Shown: positions 1-8,375, counted from the stretch's first letter. The stretch is DNA of 64,000 nt from DATFVA01 sp963764235 (GCA_963764235.1 CAVXRO010000014.1:862300-926299), one strand, 5' to 3'. The notes: a model not told the origin generated them from the sequence alone. Made by a program: numbers and translations.

Positions 1-231
1 ATATTGCCTGCTGAATTTCAAAAAGAACTGAGAAAATTAAAAAAGGATTTCCAGGAAATTGAGATTTCAAATTCCCTTGGCGAGAGCTTAACCGAATATG
101 AAGAGGCGTTGATCAGAACAGTTCTAATGAATTGCGAATGGAATCAATCAAAAGCCGCACGAAGGTTAAATATCTCTGAACATGATATTCGATACAAAAT
201 CAAGAAACTAAAGATCAAAAAACCGGATTAA
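1..231 (+). CDS. C-terminal part of a Fis-type (probably sigma-54-dependent) transcriptional regulator, partial
   Basis: The reading frame is open to the left edge, so only the last 77 or so residues are present. The visible part ends in a Fis-type helix-turn-helix (HTH_8): the stretch EALIRTVLMNCEWNQSKAA followed by RRLNISEHDIRYKIKKL matches the DNA-binding tail of NtrC-family activators, including the NQSKAARRL core. The AAA+ domain expected upstream is outside the window, so a free-standing Fis-like protein cannot be excluded. No downstream gene is tightly coupled; the next start is about 240 bp away. Confidence 0.65.
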   Translation: MLPAEFQKELRKLKKDFQEIEISNSLGESLTEYEEALIRTVLMNCEWNQSKAARRLNISEHDIRYKIKKLKIKKPD

Positions 232-276
232 ACCGCCCTGCTAACCTCCTCCCTAAAACAATCTTTTTTTTTTAAT

Positions 277-300
277 TCGCCAATTCTGGCGAGTTATTTT
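277..300 (+). terminator. weak stem-loop after the Fis-type regulator
   Basis: TCGCCA (277-282) pairs with TGGCGA (287-292) around a 4-nt loop and is followed by GTTATTTT. The stem is only 6 bp. A T-run lies upstream of it rather than directly downstream, so this is a tentative terminator. Confidence 0.4.
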
Positions 301-469
301 AAATGGATTTATAAATCCTGCTCTTAAGTCCACTCTTTGCTTAAATGCTTATATAACAATGACTTGGTGTTAAAGGTTATTTAAAAATATCATTTGGCAC
401 TTTATTAGAATCATCGAAACGGCTTTAATAAATATAAACACATTCATAAACTATTTTGAGGAGGTTTAC

Positions 470-1066
470 GTGAAGACTAAAATATTTTTCTTTGCTCTCT
501 TTGCTTTCATGGGACTGTTGCTGGTTGGCTGTTCTGATGAACAGCAGTCACCGGTAACTCCCATAGATCAAGGTTCACTGGAAAAAGTAATCAACAGAGA
601 ATTCACGGCGAACGAATTTCCCACTGGCATAATTGATTCAGGTATTTTCAGATATCCAGATGGAAAAATCTTATTTAGTGGTCATCGGGGAACTGTCTGG
701 TTCGATGCTGATTTTTTACCAGGTGATACTGATCCTGACCTTCTTACTAGTCCTGGGGAAATAGAAATTAACGGCATGATAGATCCGGTTACCGGTGTAG
801 GGCAGTTTCATGGAAAACTGTTACTTACACCTGAATCGCCTGAAACTGGGGGTGGTGAATGGGTATTCACCTGGAATGGAGATGCTACATTCAGTCTAAC
901 AGCGTGGAACGGAGGACCAGGATGGACTTTAACCTTAAGGGATCTAGGACATGGAAATGGCGGTTCTTTAACCGGGATGCAATGCAGAGTAGATCTAATT
1001 GTCACTTTTCCACCCGATATGTCAACATGGACGGGTACTGGGCATGGGTTTATTTTATCCCATTAA
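470..1066 (+). CDS. hypothetical secreted lipoprotein
   Basis: A 198-aa protein of unrecognised family. It starts at GTG with a strong GAGGAGGT ribosome binding site 3-4 bases upstream. The N-terminus is a lipoprotein signal: MKTKIFF, a hydrophobic run, then LLLVGC with the lipid-attachment Cys at residue 21. The mature part is Gly/Thr/Trp rich with a predicted beta-rich character (EWVFTWNGDATFSLTAW), suggesting a surface or periplasmic beta protein. The next gene (Kelch protein) lies 73 bp downstream with an almost identical ribosome-binding leader (GGAGGTTTAC), so the two may be co-expressed. A stem-loop lies between them. Confidence 0.75.
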   Translation: MKTKIFFFALFAFMGLLLVGCSDEQQSPVTPIDQGSLEKVINREFTANEFPTGIIDSGIFRYPDGKILFSGHRGTVWFDADFLPGDTDPDLLTSPGEIEINGMIDPVTGVGQFHGKLLLTPESPETGGGEWVFTWNGDATFSLTAWNGGPGWTLTLRDLGHGNGGSLTGMQCRVDLIVTFPPDMSTWTGTGHGFILSH

Positions 1067-1082
1067 CTCTTAATCAACAAAT

Positions 1083-1114
1083 GACGGTCATCCCGACTAA
1101 TCGGGATGACTGTC
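1083..1114 (+). other. intergenic stem-loop between lipoprotein and Kelch genes
   Basis: GACGGTCATCCCG (1083-1095) pairs with CGGGATGACTGTC (1102-1114) with one mismatch and a 6-nt loop. It is followed by AAATAATTATT rather than a T-run. It could be a terminator or an mRNA processing/attenuation hairpin ahead of the Kelch gene. Confidence 0.5.
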
Positions 1115-1139
1115 AAATAATTATTAAAGGAGGTTTACA

Positions 1140-2638
1140 ATGAGAAAGTTAGATTACTGGAAATATTGTTTAATTATTGTTTCCTTAGTATTAGTTTCCA
1201 TCCAAATCCAGGCACAAAATGATTTGGACACAAAAACAGAATATGATAACAGCAAGACTAAATGCTACTGCATCTGTCGTTAATGACAAAATCTATGCTA
1301 TCGGGGGATCGACCTTAAGTGCCTGGGATGTGTCAAATAATGAAGTATATGATCCTTCAATAGATAGCTGGGAGACAAAAGCGTCTATGCCAACAGCAAG
1401 AGGATTTCTAACTTCCGAAGTTGTCAATGACACAATTTATGTTATCGGGGGCGGTTATCCCTCTTCGACAAATAAAAATGAAGCATATGATCATCTTACG
1501 GATAACTGGTCGACCAAAGCGGATATGCCTGATAACAGGTTAGGTATGCGCGCTGGTGTTGTTGATGGGATAATTTACATCGTAGGGGGTAATTATGATC
1601 AAGGCAACTGCTTTGCTTATAATCCTGCTACGGATACGTGGACGACAAAACAATCTATGCCTTCAGGCGGCGGAGCCTTATCTGTAACAGTTTATAATGG
1701 ATTAATCTATACATTCGGTGGGTCAACTTATAATAATCAGGTATGGGCTGCATTACCATATGTGTATGCATATGATCCGCAGACAGACACCTGGACACAA
1801 AAGCAGAATATGCCCACTCCAAGGTTTGCTTTGCGTACATATTTGGTTAATAATAAAATATACGCGCTAGGAGGAAGTCAGGCCGAAAACACATCTTTAG
1901 CAACTATAGAAGTATATGATCCGGAAACTGATTCGTGGGATACACAGGGTGATATGCCTGTTCAGCTTTCCTGGTTTACAAGTGCAGTGTTTGACACTTT
2001 AATTTATGTAATAGGAGGAACAACCAATTGGCAGAATGTCACCGGAGCGGTATGGGAATATGATCCACCATACACCCGTCCCGGTAGAGCTTACCTCCTT
2101 CGCTGCGTCTGCAAACGGAAAAGAAGTAACACTTAACTGGTCAACTGCAACCGAGTTAAACAATATGGAATTTGAAGTGCAGAGAAGTTCTCAAGGAAGA
2201 GAATTTGTTACTATCGGTGTTGTGTATGGAAAGGGAACTACAACTGAAAGACAGGATTACAGGTATGCAGATAAAATCCAGACAGACGGGAAATATTCCT
2301 ACAGATTAAAACAGGTCGATTATGACGGCAGCTATAAGTACTCAGATGCGGTAGAATTAGAATGGCGCGCATTTAACTCTTATCTGCTTGAACAGAACTA
2401 TCCCAATCCGTTCAATCCAACCACCACCATAGGATTTGGTGTAGAAAATAAATCCGATATTAAGATTACGGTATTTAATTCAGTTGGAGAAGAAGTAGCT
2501 GTTGTCTTGAATGAAGAAAGAGAACCAGGATTTTATCAGGTAGATTTCAATGCCGCTAATTTGCCAAGCGGAGTTTATTTCTATCAGCTAAAAGCCGGAG
2601 ATTTTATACAGACTAAGAAAATGATTCTACTCAGATAG
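1140..2638 (+). pseudogene. secreted Kelch-repeat protein with T9SS sorting domain, two frame breaks
   Basis: The ATG at 1140 follows AAAGGAGGTTTAC and encodes a signal peptide ending SIQIQAQND. The frame must then change at about 1223-1225 (TTT) to continue as WTQKQNM and a series of Kelch repeats (IYAIGG, IYVIGG, IYIVGG, IYTFGG, IYALGG; about 280 aa), a beta-propeller fold. A second shift at about 2060-2075 leads into the C-terminal T9SS module: PVELTSFAASANGKEVTLNW, an Fn3-like region, QNYPNPFNPTTTIGFG, and the end GVYFYQLKAGDFIQTKKM. In the intact family the protein is exported by the Sec and T9SS systems to the cell surface. Either the gene is decayed or two indels are assembly errors; all protein segments are otherwise well preserved. 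Confidence 0.8.
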
Positions 2639-2680
2639 AATCAAGTGATCAGAGGACTAGCTCTGGAGAGTTTTTGGAGA

Positions 2681-2711
2681 GGCGGTTCAAATCCGTCCGT
2701 CAGCTCAAAAA
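2681..2711 (+). repeat. tRNA-3'-end-like repeat, copy A
   Basis: A 31-nt segment beginning GGCGGTTCAAATCCGTCC and ending CAGCTCAAAAA. It has the shape of a tRNA T-arm (5-bp stem GGCGG/CCGTC with loop TTCAAAT) plus the 3' acceptor strand, but no matching 5' half is found upstream. It differs from copy C (11989-12019) at one position, and a shorter copy B lies at 6905-6921. It sits between the Kelch gene stop and a terminator. Confidence 0.7.
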
Positions 2712-2713
2712 TT

Positions 2714-2749
2714 AAGGCCTTGTGATAAAAAGTCGCAGGGCCTTTTTAT
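2714..2749 (+). terminator. rho-independent terminator
   Basis: AAGGCCTTGTGA (2714-2725) pairs with TCGCAGGGCCTT (2733-2744), followed by TTTTTATTT. It closes the Kelch transcript and directly follows the tRNA-like repeat. Confidence 0.8.
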
Positions 2750-2855
2750 TTGGAGTTAACTGATAATATGTTAAAAAGGTAATTTGCCTGAGTATAATAT
2801 TGCCTGCATAAAGAATTTGAGTTAGTTTAACTATGACTTTTACAAAAGGATTGGT

Positions 2856-3797
2856 ATGAAAGCTGTTATTTGCAATAAATATGGTCCGCCGGAAGTACTT
2901 CAGATTAAAGAGGTTGAAAAGCCTCTTCCTGAAGCAAGTGAAGTGCTTATTAAAATCGCGGCTTCAACAGCTCATATCGGCGATACTAAGATCCGCCGCT
3001 TTGAGCCCGGATTGGGACCGGTTAAGGATTTCTTCTTTAAGCCGTTGATGAGGATTATCGTCGGCTTTAGCGGCCCGAGAAAAAAAATACTCGGGATGGA
3101 ACTCTCAGGGGAAATAGAGGCAGTAGGCAAAGATGTTACGCTCTTTAAAGTGGGTGATCCTGTTTTTGCATCTACCGAATTCCGGTTCGGTACATATGCA
3201 GAGTACTGCTGCGTTCCCGAAAACGGTATCCTTGCAGTTAAACCGGTCAATATGACGCACTCAGAGGCCGCACCTGTTTCCAACGGCGGTATAACGGCGT
3301 TAATTCACCTTAGAAAGGTAAATATACAGAAGGGACAAAAGGTGTTGATCTACGGAGCTTCCGGCAGTGTCGGTACTTATGCGGTTCAGATAGCTAAGCA
3401 TCTGGGCGCAGAGGTTACGGCTGTGTGCAGTTCTTCGAACCTGGAATTGGTAAGATCTATAGGCGCGGATAAGGTGATAGATTATACTAAGGAAGATTTT
3501 ACACAGAACGGTGAGATTTACGATGTTATATATGATGCTGTCGGGAAGCTTGAAAGGTCTAAATGTAGGAAGTCGCTCTCTAAAACGGGACACTATCTGA
3601 ACGTTCTTACTGTGTCGGGCAACATTAAGCTGAAGGTTCAGGACCTGTACACATTAAAAGAACTCTGCGAAACCGGTAAGCTGAAGACGGTGATAGACAG
3701 ATGTTATCCGATGGAAGAAATAGCTGAGGCTCACAGGTATGTCGATAAAGGACATAAAAAAGGGAATGTAATAATAATTATTGATGCTTCTCTCTGA
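2856..3797 (+). CDS. NAD(P)-dependent medium-chain alcohol dehydrogenase / quinone oxidoreductase family
   Basis: A 313-aa member of the zinc-independent MDR (quinone oxidoreductase) family, expected to use NAD(P)H to reduce quinones or enones. The N-terminal GroES-like half starts MKAVICNKYGPPEVLQIKEV and contains GMELSGEIEAVGKDV. The Rossmann half has the nucleotide motif YGASGSVGTYAVQIAKHLGA and the family signature ADKVIDYTKEDF. The zinc-binding cysteines of alcohol dehydrogenases are absent. The ribosome site is AAAAGGA before ATG. The 3' end overlaps the convergent CGNR gene by 20 bp. The 17-nt leader including the start codon is identical to that of the TolC gene at 31926. The exact substrate cannot be told. 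Confidence 0.88.
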   Translation: MKAVICNKYGPPEVLQIKEVEKPLPEASEVLIKIAASTAHIGDTKIRRFEPGLGPVKDFFFKPLMRIIVGFSGPRKKILGMELSGEIEAVGKDVTLFKVGDPVFASTEFRFGTYAEYCCVPENGILAVKPVNMTHSEAAPVSNGGITALIHLRKVNIQKGQKVLIYGASGSVGTYAVQIAKHLGAEVTAVCSSSNLELVRSIGADKVIDYTKEDFTQNGEIYDVIYDAVGKLERSKCRKSLSKTGHYLNVLTVSGNIKLKVQDLYTLKELCETGKLKTVIDRCYPMEEIAEAHRYVDKGHKKGNVIIIIDASL

Positions 3798-4404
3798 ATT
3801 TTCTTACTTTGGCCAGGTTGCCGCAGTCTTTCATACTGCACCATTGGCGACTCCCGTTCTTGCTGGTGTCGAGAAACAGCCATCCGCAGTCATCTCCGCC
3901 GCATTCTTTTACTCTGTGCAGGTTGCCCGAGGTTAACAGTTCCGATGCGGAAAGCGCTATCTGCCAGATTATACCTGCCGGTTCTTCGTTTTGCGATTCC
4001 AGATCCCATTTGAATCCTCCTGAATCGAACCGCAGTTTCTGATGTTCCCGTGCCGTGCTGCATTCTTTGTTCAGCAGCCCGACGTCTTCACTGTCCGGCT
4101 CCTCCCCTCTTACCAGGCTTATGAAAATCCGGTAAATTGCCTCCCGTATTCCTATTGCCTTTTTGTATGCCTTGTGTGAAGCCTTCTCATCTGCCCGCCC
4201 GATACGGATAAATTTTTCTGCCCCAGTATCGTCTATTATTCCGGCTTTATGCGCCCAGTCAACCAGGTCGGAGAAGTTTTCCAGTTTATCGCCCAGCACT
4301 TTATAGCCGCGCGGATCTTCTTCATTAAGTCCTGTTCTTCCGCTTACGGAGTTAACGAAATCCAGCGAAAGGTTATTCGCTACGTATTTGTGTTTTTCTG
4401 CCAT
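3778..4404 (-). CDS. CGNR zinc-finger (ABATE) transcriptional regulator
   Basis: A 208-aa protein with an ABATE-type N-terminal domain (NNLSLDFVNSVSGRTG at the start) and a C-terminal CGNR zinc finger. The finger has Cys in KECGGDDCGWLFLDTSKNG and in RQWCSMKDCGNLAKV, where CGN is followed by the usual basic tail. These proteins are thought to be DNA-binding regulators. The gene is divergent from the ABM-DinB gene (start 4532); the 127-bp region between them carries GGTTAC inverted repeats that could be its operator. Its 3' end overlaps the MDR oxidoreductase gene. Family assignment is secure, the target is inferred. Confidence 0.85.
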   Translation of the reverse strand: MAEKHKYVANNLSLDFVNSVSGRTGLNEEDPRGYKVLGDKLENFSDLVDWAHKAGIIDDTGAEKFIRIGRADEKASHKAYKKAIGIREAIYRIFISLVRGEEPDSEDVGLLNKECSTAREHQKLRFDSGGFKWDLESQNEEPAGIIWQIALSASELLTSGNLHRVKECGGDDCGWLFLDTSKNGSRQWCSMKDCGNLAKVRKFREKHQ

Positions 4405-4416
4405 ATATCATCTTTC

Positions 4417-4495
4417 TGGTAACCAATAAAATACACTTGACAGGTTACAAATATAATATTATTTTGTAACCGGTGAAATTAAAATAACTGGTTAC
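4417..4495. promoter_or_regulatory. candidate operator cluster for the CGNR regulator
   Basis: The short divergent intergenic region holds a near-palindrome TGGTAACCA (4417-4425), an inverted repeat GGTTACAAA (4443-4451) / TTTGTAACC (4463-4471) with an 11-bp spacer, and a further half-site GGTTAC (4490-4495). That is a dense clustering of one 6-mer in 80 bp between a regulator and its divergent neighbour, as expected of an autoregulated operator. Confidence 0.55.
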
Positions 4496-4531
4496 GGACA
4501 AATAATCAATTCATTTTAAAGTGAGGCAAAA

Positions 4532-5323
4532 ATGATAACAAGGATCTGGCACGGAAGAGTGAAGAAGAGGGATGCAGAGAAATACCGCAGACACGTAATC
4601 GATACGGGTATAAGGGATTACCTTAAGATAAAAGGCAACGCAGGGGCGCAGATACTTCAGAGCAGCGATGATGAAGTTTCTCATATTTTCACCGTTACAC
4701 AGTGGGATAACATTGAGTCGGTTAAAAAGTTTGCGGGAAAGAATTACGCAAAAGCGAAGTATTACCCTGAAGATGAAAAATACCTGCTTGAGCTTGAGCC
4801 GGAAGTAAAGCATTATGAGACAGTCTCTTTCTCAAATCTGATGATAAGAAAGCTTCTTCAGCAGTTTACGGATCTTTACGATGGTAATAACTGGACTGAC
4901 AGAAACTTTATTTCGCTGTTGAGTTCGGTTGACGAAGAAACTGCTTTTTACCAGCCTTTCCCGGGTAAGCATTCCGTTGCCGAAATATTGTGGCACATTA
5001 TCTACTGGAGAAGGGCTGTGCTGCACAGGATGAAAAAGGATTTTAAGTTTGAGGAATGGACCGAAAAGGAGCAGAATTTTCTTTCCCCTGAACTGCTGCG
5101 GAAAAAAGGCTGGAAAAAGTTGGGGCAGGAGCTGATGGATACACAGGAGCAGCTGGTGAAGTCCCTGATCACCAAAACGGATGATTTCTTGGAAGAAGAG
5201 AACAGACCCGGACATAAAAACAGAACTGACCTTGAAGGCCTGCTGCATCACGATTATTATCACCTGGGACAAATAGGACTGGTAATATCGATCCTGGAAG
5301 GACAGCGTAAAGCAGCCGGCTGA
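4532..5323 (+). CDS. ABM-like domain fused to a DinB-family domain
   Basis: A 263-aa protein. Residues 1-95 resemble an antibiotic-biosynthesis-monooxygenase (ferredoxin-like) fold: ITRIWHGRVKKRDAEKYRRH, then FTVTQWDNIESVKKFAG. Residues about 100-260 are a DinB/DfsB four-helix domain with the expected metal-ligand histidines in EILWHIIYWRRAVLH and HHDYYHLGQIGLV. DinB proteins are often thiol-S-transferases or stress-linked metal enzymes. It starts at ATG after AAAGTGAGG, divergent from the CGNR regulator, which probably controls it. The fusion could also be read as two domains acting in detoxification; the substrate is unknown. Confidence 0.75.
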   Translation: MITRIWHGRVKKRDAEKYRRHVIDTGIRDYLKIKGNAGAQILQSSDDEVSHIFTVTQWDNIESVKKFAGKNYAKAKYYPEDEKYLLELEPEVKHYETVSFSNLMIRKLLQQFTDLYDGNNWTDRNFISLLSSVDEETAFYQPFPGKHSVAEILWHIIYWRRAVLHRMKKDFKFEEWTEKEQNFLSPELLRKKGWKKLGQELMDTQEQLVKSLITKTDDFLEEENRPGHKNRTDLEGLLHHDYYHLGQIGLVISILEGQRKAAG

Positions 5324-5480
5324 TCATTGATTTTTATCGCTGCAATAACAGATTACACGCTCCGGTTCCGTGGATTAGGTGTAATAACTCTTTATAAATG
5401 TCTTTTGAATAAGCTGCCAGTGTCGTAACAGACTTAGTCCACTCTAAACGGTTCCGCAATCGATGGAAATGTTCCGGGTC

Positions 5481-6740
5481 TTATGAAAATATTTCCCTGT
5501 CGCGGATCTTTACGGGAACAGTGTAGTCTTCTTCAAACCAGGTTGTTTCGCCCGGCTTCCTGGGCGGCTTTGCCAGCTCCAGCTTCTTTTTGGCTTTCTT
5601 CGTTTCATTCTGCGTTACACGGAAATGGTAATGGTCGAAAATTGTCAGCGCTTCTATCATATATGATACCGCGATCCGGCGGTCTTTTATAAGCAGCAGG
5701 TTCTCGCCGTTTTTCGTGTCGGCCGCCGGGGAAAAATTGTACGAGCCAAGGTATACACGGGCGGTAGGCTTGTCGAAATCGATCACTACAAATTTGTGGT
5801 GCATCCTGATGCCGCTGCCGCCGGCCGGCTCTTTCTTGAATGGCTCGGGAAGGTTTTTGCTTAGTGTCGACGGATATACGGGCGCGGTATTGCCGTCGGG
5901 TTTCTGCAGGGTTATTCCTCCCACTCTCTTATCGCTTATACCATATACGAATTTGCTGTTGTCCTGCGTGACGTTAACGATCGCGTTTTTAAGTGACCCG
6001 CTGGTTTGTGAAAGGAATGCAAGCGAGTAGAACAGCGTGGATTTGGTGTTATTCTCTATGTCCTTCGCTATGTCATCAAGCAAAGCATTCCCGGCGGAAT
6101 GGGGCGAAAAGGAAACTTTTGCGTCAATGCCTGCCAGTTTCAGGTCTTCCCATCCGGCAGATCCGGTTGCAGAGAATGCCGCAACAGTACCATTATTCCA
6201 ATAGTCCTGAAATGCATCAAGGAAGGGCTGGATCGCTTTTTTGCCTTTTAGAATTACCGCATTGTTGTTCTGAACGAAGAAACCTCTCCACGAAAAGTTA
6301 GTTGAACAGCATACCGCATATTTTGCCTTTGGTCCGTTTACCACAATTGTCTTGTTGTGCTGCAGCTTCCCCATATGCTGCCTTTTGATGTTGGCTGCCG
6401 TCGCGGTCTGCTTCAGTTCATCTTCTGCCTGGTTCTCCGCCGAACCTTTTTTACCATGATCTCCGTCGTCATCTATTATGATCTTCAACCGCTGCCCGAG
6501 TTGCTTCAACCGGTCGACAATTTCCGCTTCGTTCAGATCGTACGCGATCATACAGACTTCCGACTTATCGTCGTCGATCGCCTTATCGAGCACTTCAAGA
6601 ATGGCTTCGCGGGTTTCAAATCCCATCCATTTGTACGCATCTTCTGCGTCCGGGTGGGTCGCCTTGAAAGTTAGTCCATCGACTGCTTTTGTGGGGAGCA
6701 GAGTGGAGGGTCTAAAGATTCCTGCCAGCCGAGGTAGCAC
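5481..6740 (-). CDS. phospholipase-D-like (HKD) protein, probably 5'-truncated
   Basis: A 419-aa open frame with two PLD half-sites. The C-terminal one is canonical, HHKFVVID followed by YLGSYNFSPAA. The N-terminal one reads HNKTIVVN followed by CCSTNFSWRG, i.e. the HKD Asp is Asn. It ends close to a long ETREAILEVLDKAI region common to this subfamily. From memory, relatives carry an extra N-terminal domain before KAVDGLTF. Here the frame begins abruptly with MLPRLAGIF and no clear ribosome site. On the opposite strand a cupin-like remnant overlaps the start (6716-6901), which suggests a junction. An alternative N-terminus in another frame begins at 6808. The substrate may be a phospholipid or nucleic acid. 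Confidence 0.7.
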   Translation of the reverse strand: MLPRLAGIFRPSTLLPTKAVDGLTFKATHPDAEDAYKWMGFETREAILEVLDKAIDDDKSEVCMIAYDLNEAEIVDRLKQLGQRLKIIIDDDGDHGKKGSAENQAEDELKQTATAANIKRQHMGKLQHNKTIVVNGPKAKYAVCCSTNFSWRGFFVQNNNAVILKGKKAIQPFLDAFQDYWNNGTVAAFSATGSAGWEDLKLAGIDAKVSFSPHSAGNALLDDIAKDIENNTKSTLFYSLAFLSQTSGSLKNAIVNVTQDNSKFVYGISDKRVGGITLQKPDGNTAPVYPSTLSKNLPEPFKKEPAGGSGIRMHHKFVVIDFDKPTARVYLGSYNFSPAADTKNGENLLLIKDRRIAVSYMIEALTIFDHYHFRVTQNETKKAKKKLELAKPPRKPGETTWFEEDYTVPVKIRDREIFS

Positions 6741-6901
6741 ATTTCAGGGGGAATGGCTTCGGGGATCCCGGTGGTGATTTTATAAAAATTCCCGCGGGTG
6801 TTGTTCATAAAACAAGTTCCGCCAATGGAAACAGGACAGTGAACCTGACTTTTGAAAAGAACATCAACGATACTGTTTTTGTTCAGGATGTAATGGACTA
6901 A
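6716..6901 (+). pseudogene. remnant of a cupin-like protein (C-terminal part)
   Basis: An open plus-strand frame of 61 codons without a start reads RFLPAEVAHFRGN, then GDFIKIPAGVVHKT, then TVNLTFEKNINDTVFVQDVMD and stop. The phrase FIKIPAGVVHKT resembles the second conserved cupin motif (G-x5-P-x-G-x2-H). It overlaps the 5' end of the minus-strand PLD-like frame, so one of the two readings is fortuitous there. A tRNA-like repeat and a terminator follow its stop immediately, as they follow the Kelch gene. Confidence 0.4.
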
Positions 6902-6904
6902 TCT

Positions 6905-6921
6905 GTCCGCCAGCTCAAAAA
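6905..6921 (+). repeat. tRNA-3'-end-like repeat, copy B (short)
   Basis: GTCCGCCAGCTCAAAAA is identical to the 3' 17 nt of copy C and differs from copy A at one base. The T-arm half is missing here. It lies 4 bp after the stop of the cupin-like remnant and directly before a terminator. Confidence 0.6.
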
Positions 6922-6925
6922 GAAA

Positions 6926-6956
6926 GCCCTGAATCAGTGAGTTTCAGGGCATTTTC
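6926..6956 (+). terminator. rho-independent terminator
   Basis: GCCCTGAA (6926-6933) pairs with TTCAGGGC (6943-6950), followed by ATTTTCATT. Confidence 0.75.
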
Positions 6957-7008
6957 ATTGTAACGAAAACCTCAGGCGGGAACGTGTTCACTCTCTTTTA
7001 ATTAAGAT

Positions 7009-7749
7009 TTATAATCCAAACATTGCCGTTAATTTAATTTCCAGCGCGCTTATTCCCCGCGAATCTGAAATCATATGCTTGTCATCATTTGCATTGTATA
7101 ACGGATCTTTATCGTCATTCACATAAATGTACGAATCAAGCCTGTTGTCTTTTGTTCCCGAAAATTCTTTCCCGAACAAATTCATTGAATTATACTGAAC
7201 ATTTAAATCGAGATTAATGACGCCTAAGCTAAATAAAACCCCGGCTCCGGCGCCTAATCCTACTCTTGTTGCCGAGTTAATATCCTGTTCCGAACTTGGT
7301 AGCCCGTTGGGTGCTCCTTTAAATTCAACCTTGCCGCTGATACTATTTATAGAAAGGAACACATCGACATAGGGTGAAATCGGCGACATCGGTATACTGA
7401 ACTGGAACTCTGGTCCCAGTTTTATTGATAATATGTTGTCAGTCGCTTTTATAGTCTTGGTGAGATCGTTTCCAGCTACACCTCCTTCGGTACTAAAACT
7501 TGTATAACCTATTTCTCCGAAAGCATTAACGAACAATAATCCCAGTCGTGCTTTGGCGTGGAAATTAAATCCCGGATCCATTCCGTATTTAGTTCCGTTG
7601 TAAAAATCTACAGGGTTTCCGCTAAAATCTCCCGTGGGGACAGAATAACCAATACCTGCACCAACCTGTAAGGTGATCTGGCCATAGGACTGAACTGAAA
7701 ATGATACAACTAATACCAAAACACTAAAAAGTAAATATATTTTCTTCAT
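7009..7749 (-). CDS. outer-membrane beta-barrel protein
   Basis: A 246-aa protein with a Sec signal peptide (MKKIYLLFSVLVLVVSFSV, cleavage after QSYGQ). Its body is Gly- and aromatic-rich with alternating hydrophobics, e.g. ITLQVGAGIGYSVPTGDFSG and LGAGAGVLFSLGVINLDLNV, typical of an OmpA-like or porin-like eight-to-twelve-strand barrel. The ribosome site AGGAGA precedes ATG. The last strand ends in Leu rather than the common Phe (KLTAMFGL). It is monocistronic, with no functional hint from neighbours. Confidence 0.75.
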   Translation of the reverse strand: MKKIYLLFSVLVLVVSFSVQSYGQITLQVGAGIGYSVPTGDFSGNPVDFYNGTKYGMDPGFNFHAKARLGLLFVNAFGEIGYTSFSTEGGVAGNDLTKTIKATDNILSIKLGPEFQFSIPMSPISPYVDVFLSINSISGKVEFKGAPNGLPSSEQDINSATRVGLGAGAGVLFSLGVINLDLNVQYNSMNLFGKEFSGTKDNRLDSYIYVNDDKDPLYNANDDKHMISDSRGISALEIKLTAMFGL

Positions 7750-8103
7750 ATTTTCTCCTAATTATTTATTAAGGACATGTAAAATTAACAATAATCGATT
7801 AAATCATTAATATTGCGGATGAATAATTATTTGCCTGATTGGATAATTTGTGGACATCCCTGCCGGCCGGTTATTCAAATACCCCGGCGATCTCATTGAG
7901 AGAAATAAAATAAAAGCCCGGTATTGCTGCCAGGATTTTTGTTTTTTGATGAGGGGTGTAGTGACTTATCGGGAAATTTAATTCCGGCTCTTTACTTCGA
8001 CGGATAATTCTTAGCGGATTCAATTAAACGAGCTTTTAGAGCAGAGATTCCTGCAGATGAATACAGTTATAACGGGTTGAGAGTTTAAGTCGCGGAGTTT
8101 TAG
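7750..8103. other. gene-free stretch
   Basis: The region upstream of the minus-strand barrel gene and before the Ig-like remnant. It must hold the barrel gene promoter, but I see no open frame with protein-like character and no clear repeat. Confidence 0.5.
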
Positions 8104-8375
8104 TTTGTACTGTATGAGGCGTCAATTTCCTGGTCACCGGGAAGTCTTTCCGGACAGTCTGTTACTGTCGGTCCGATGGCTACTCCAACCTGCACTGTCA
8201 CCATTACGGATGCGGCAACAGGCTTTCAAGCCGTGTTTACTTTTACAGGATTTCCGCCGACAGTTTTACTCATATCAACAAAATTATATCGTTGAAATAA
8301 AACAAAGCTGCACCGTTCTTTGTTGAGGATACTGACTATGCATCCTCCACTCAGATCGGGTTCATTATTATATAA
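8104..8375 (+). pseudogene. decayed fragment of an Ig-like/PKD-type surface protein
   Basis: In the frame starting at 8104 the translation reads SISWSPGSLSGQSVTVGP, then CTVTITDAATGFQAVFTFTG, which closely resembles the repeated Ig-like modules of large Bacteroidota adhesins (ISWSPG...TYTVTATDA). The frame stops at 8293-8295. A second frame then continues as KAAPFFVEDTDYASSTQIGF up to 8375. No start codon, ribosome site or signal peptide is present. This is probably the residue of a longer T9SS-type cell-surface gene. Confidence 0.5.

Noticed and set aside
2681..2711. Complete tRNA gene
   Set aside because: Only the T-arm and acceptor-like 3' part is present; no 5' acceptor strand, D-arm or anticodon arm is found upstream.
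8105..8326. 73-codon frame upstream of YceI
   Set aside because: The protein-like reading in this stretch is in another frame (Ig-like remnant at 8104-8295).
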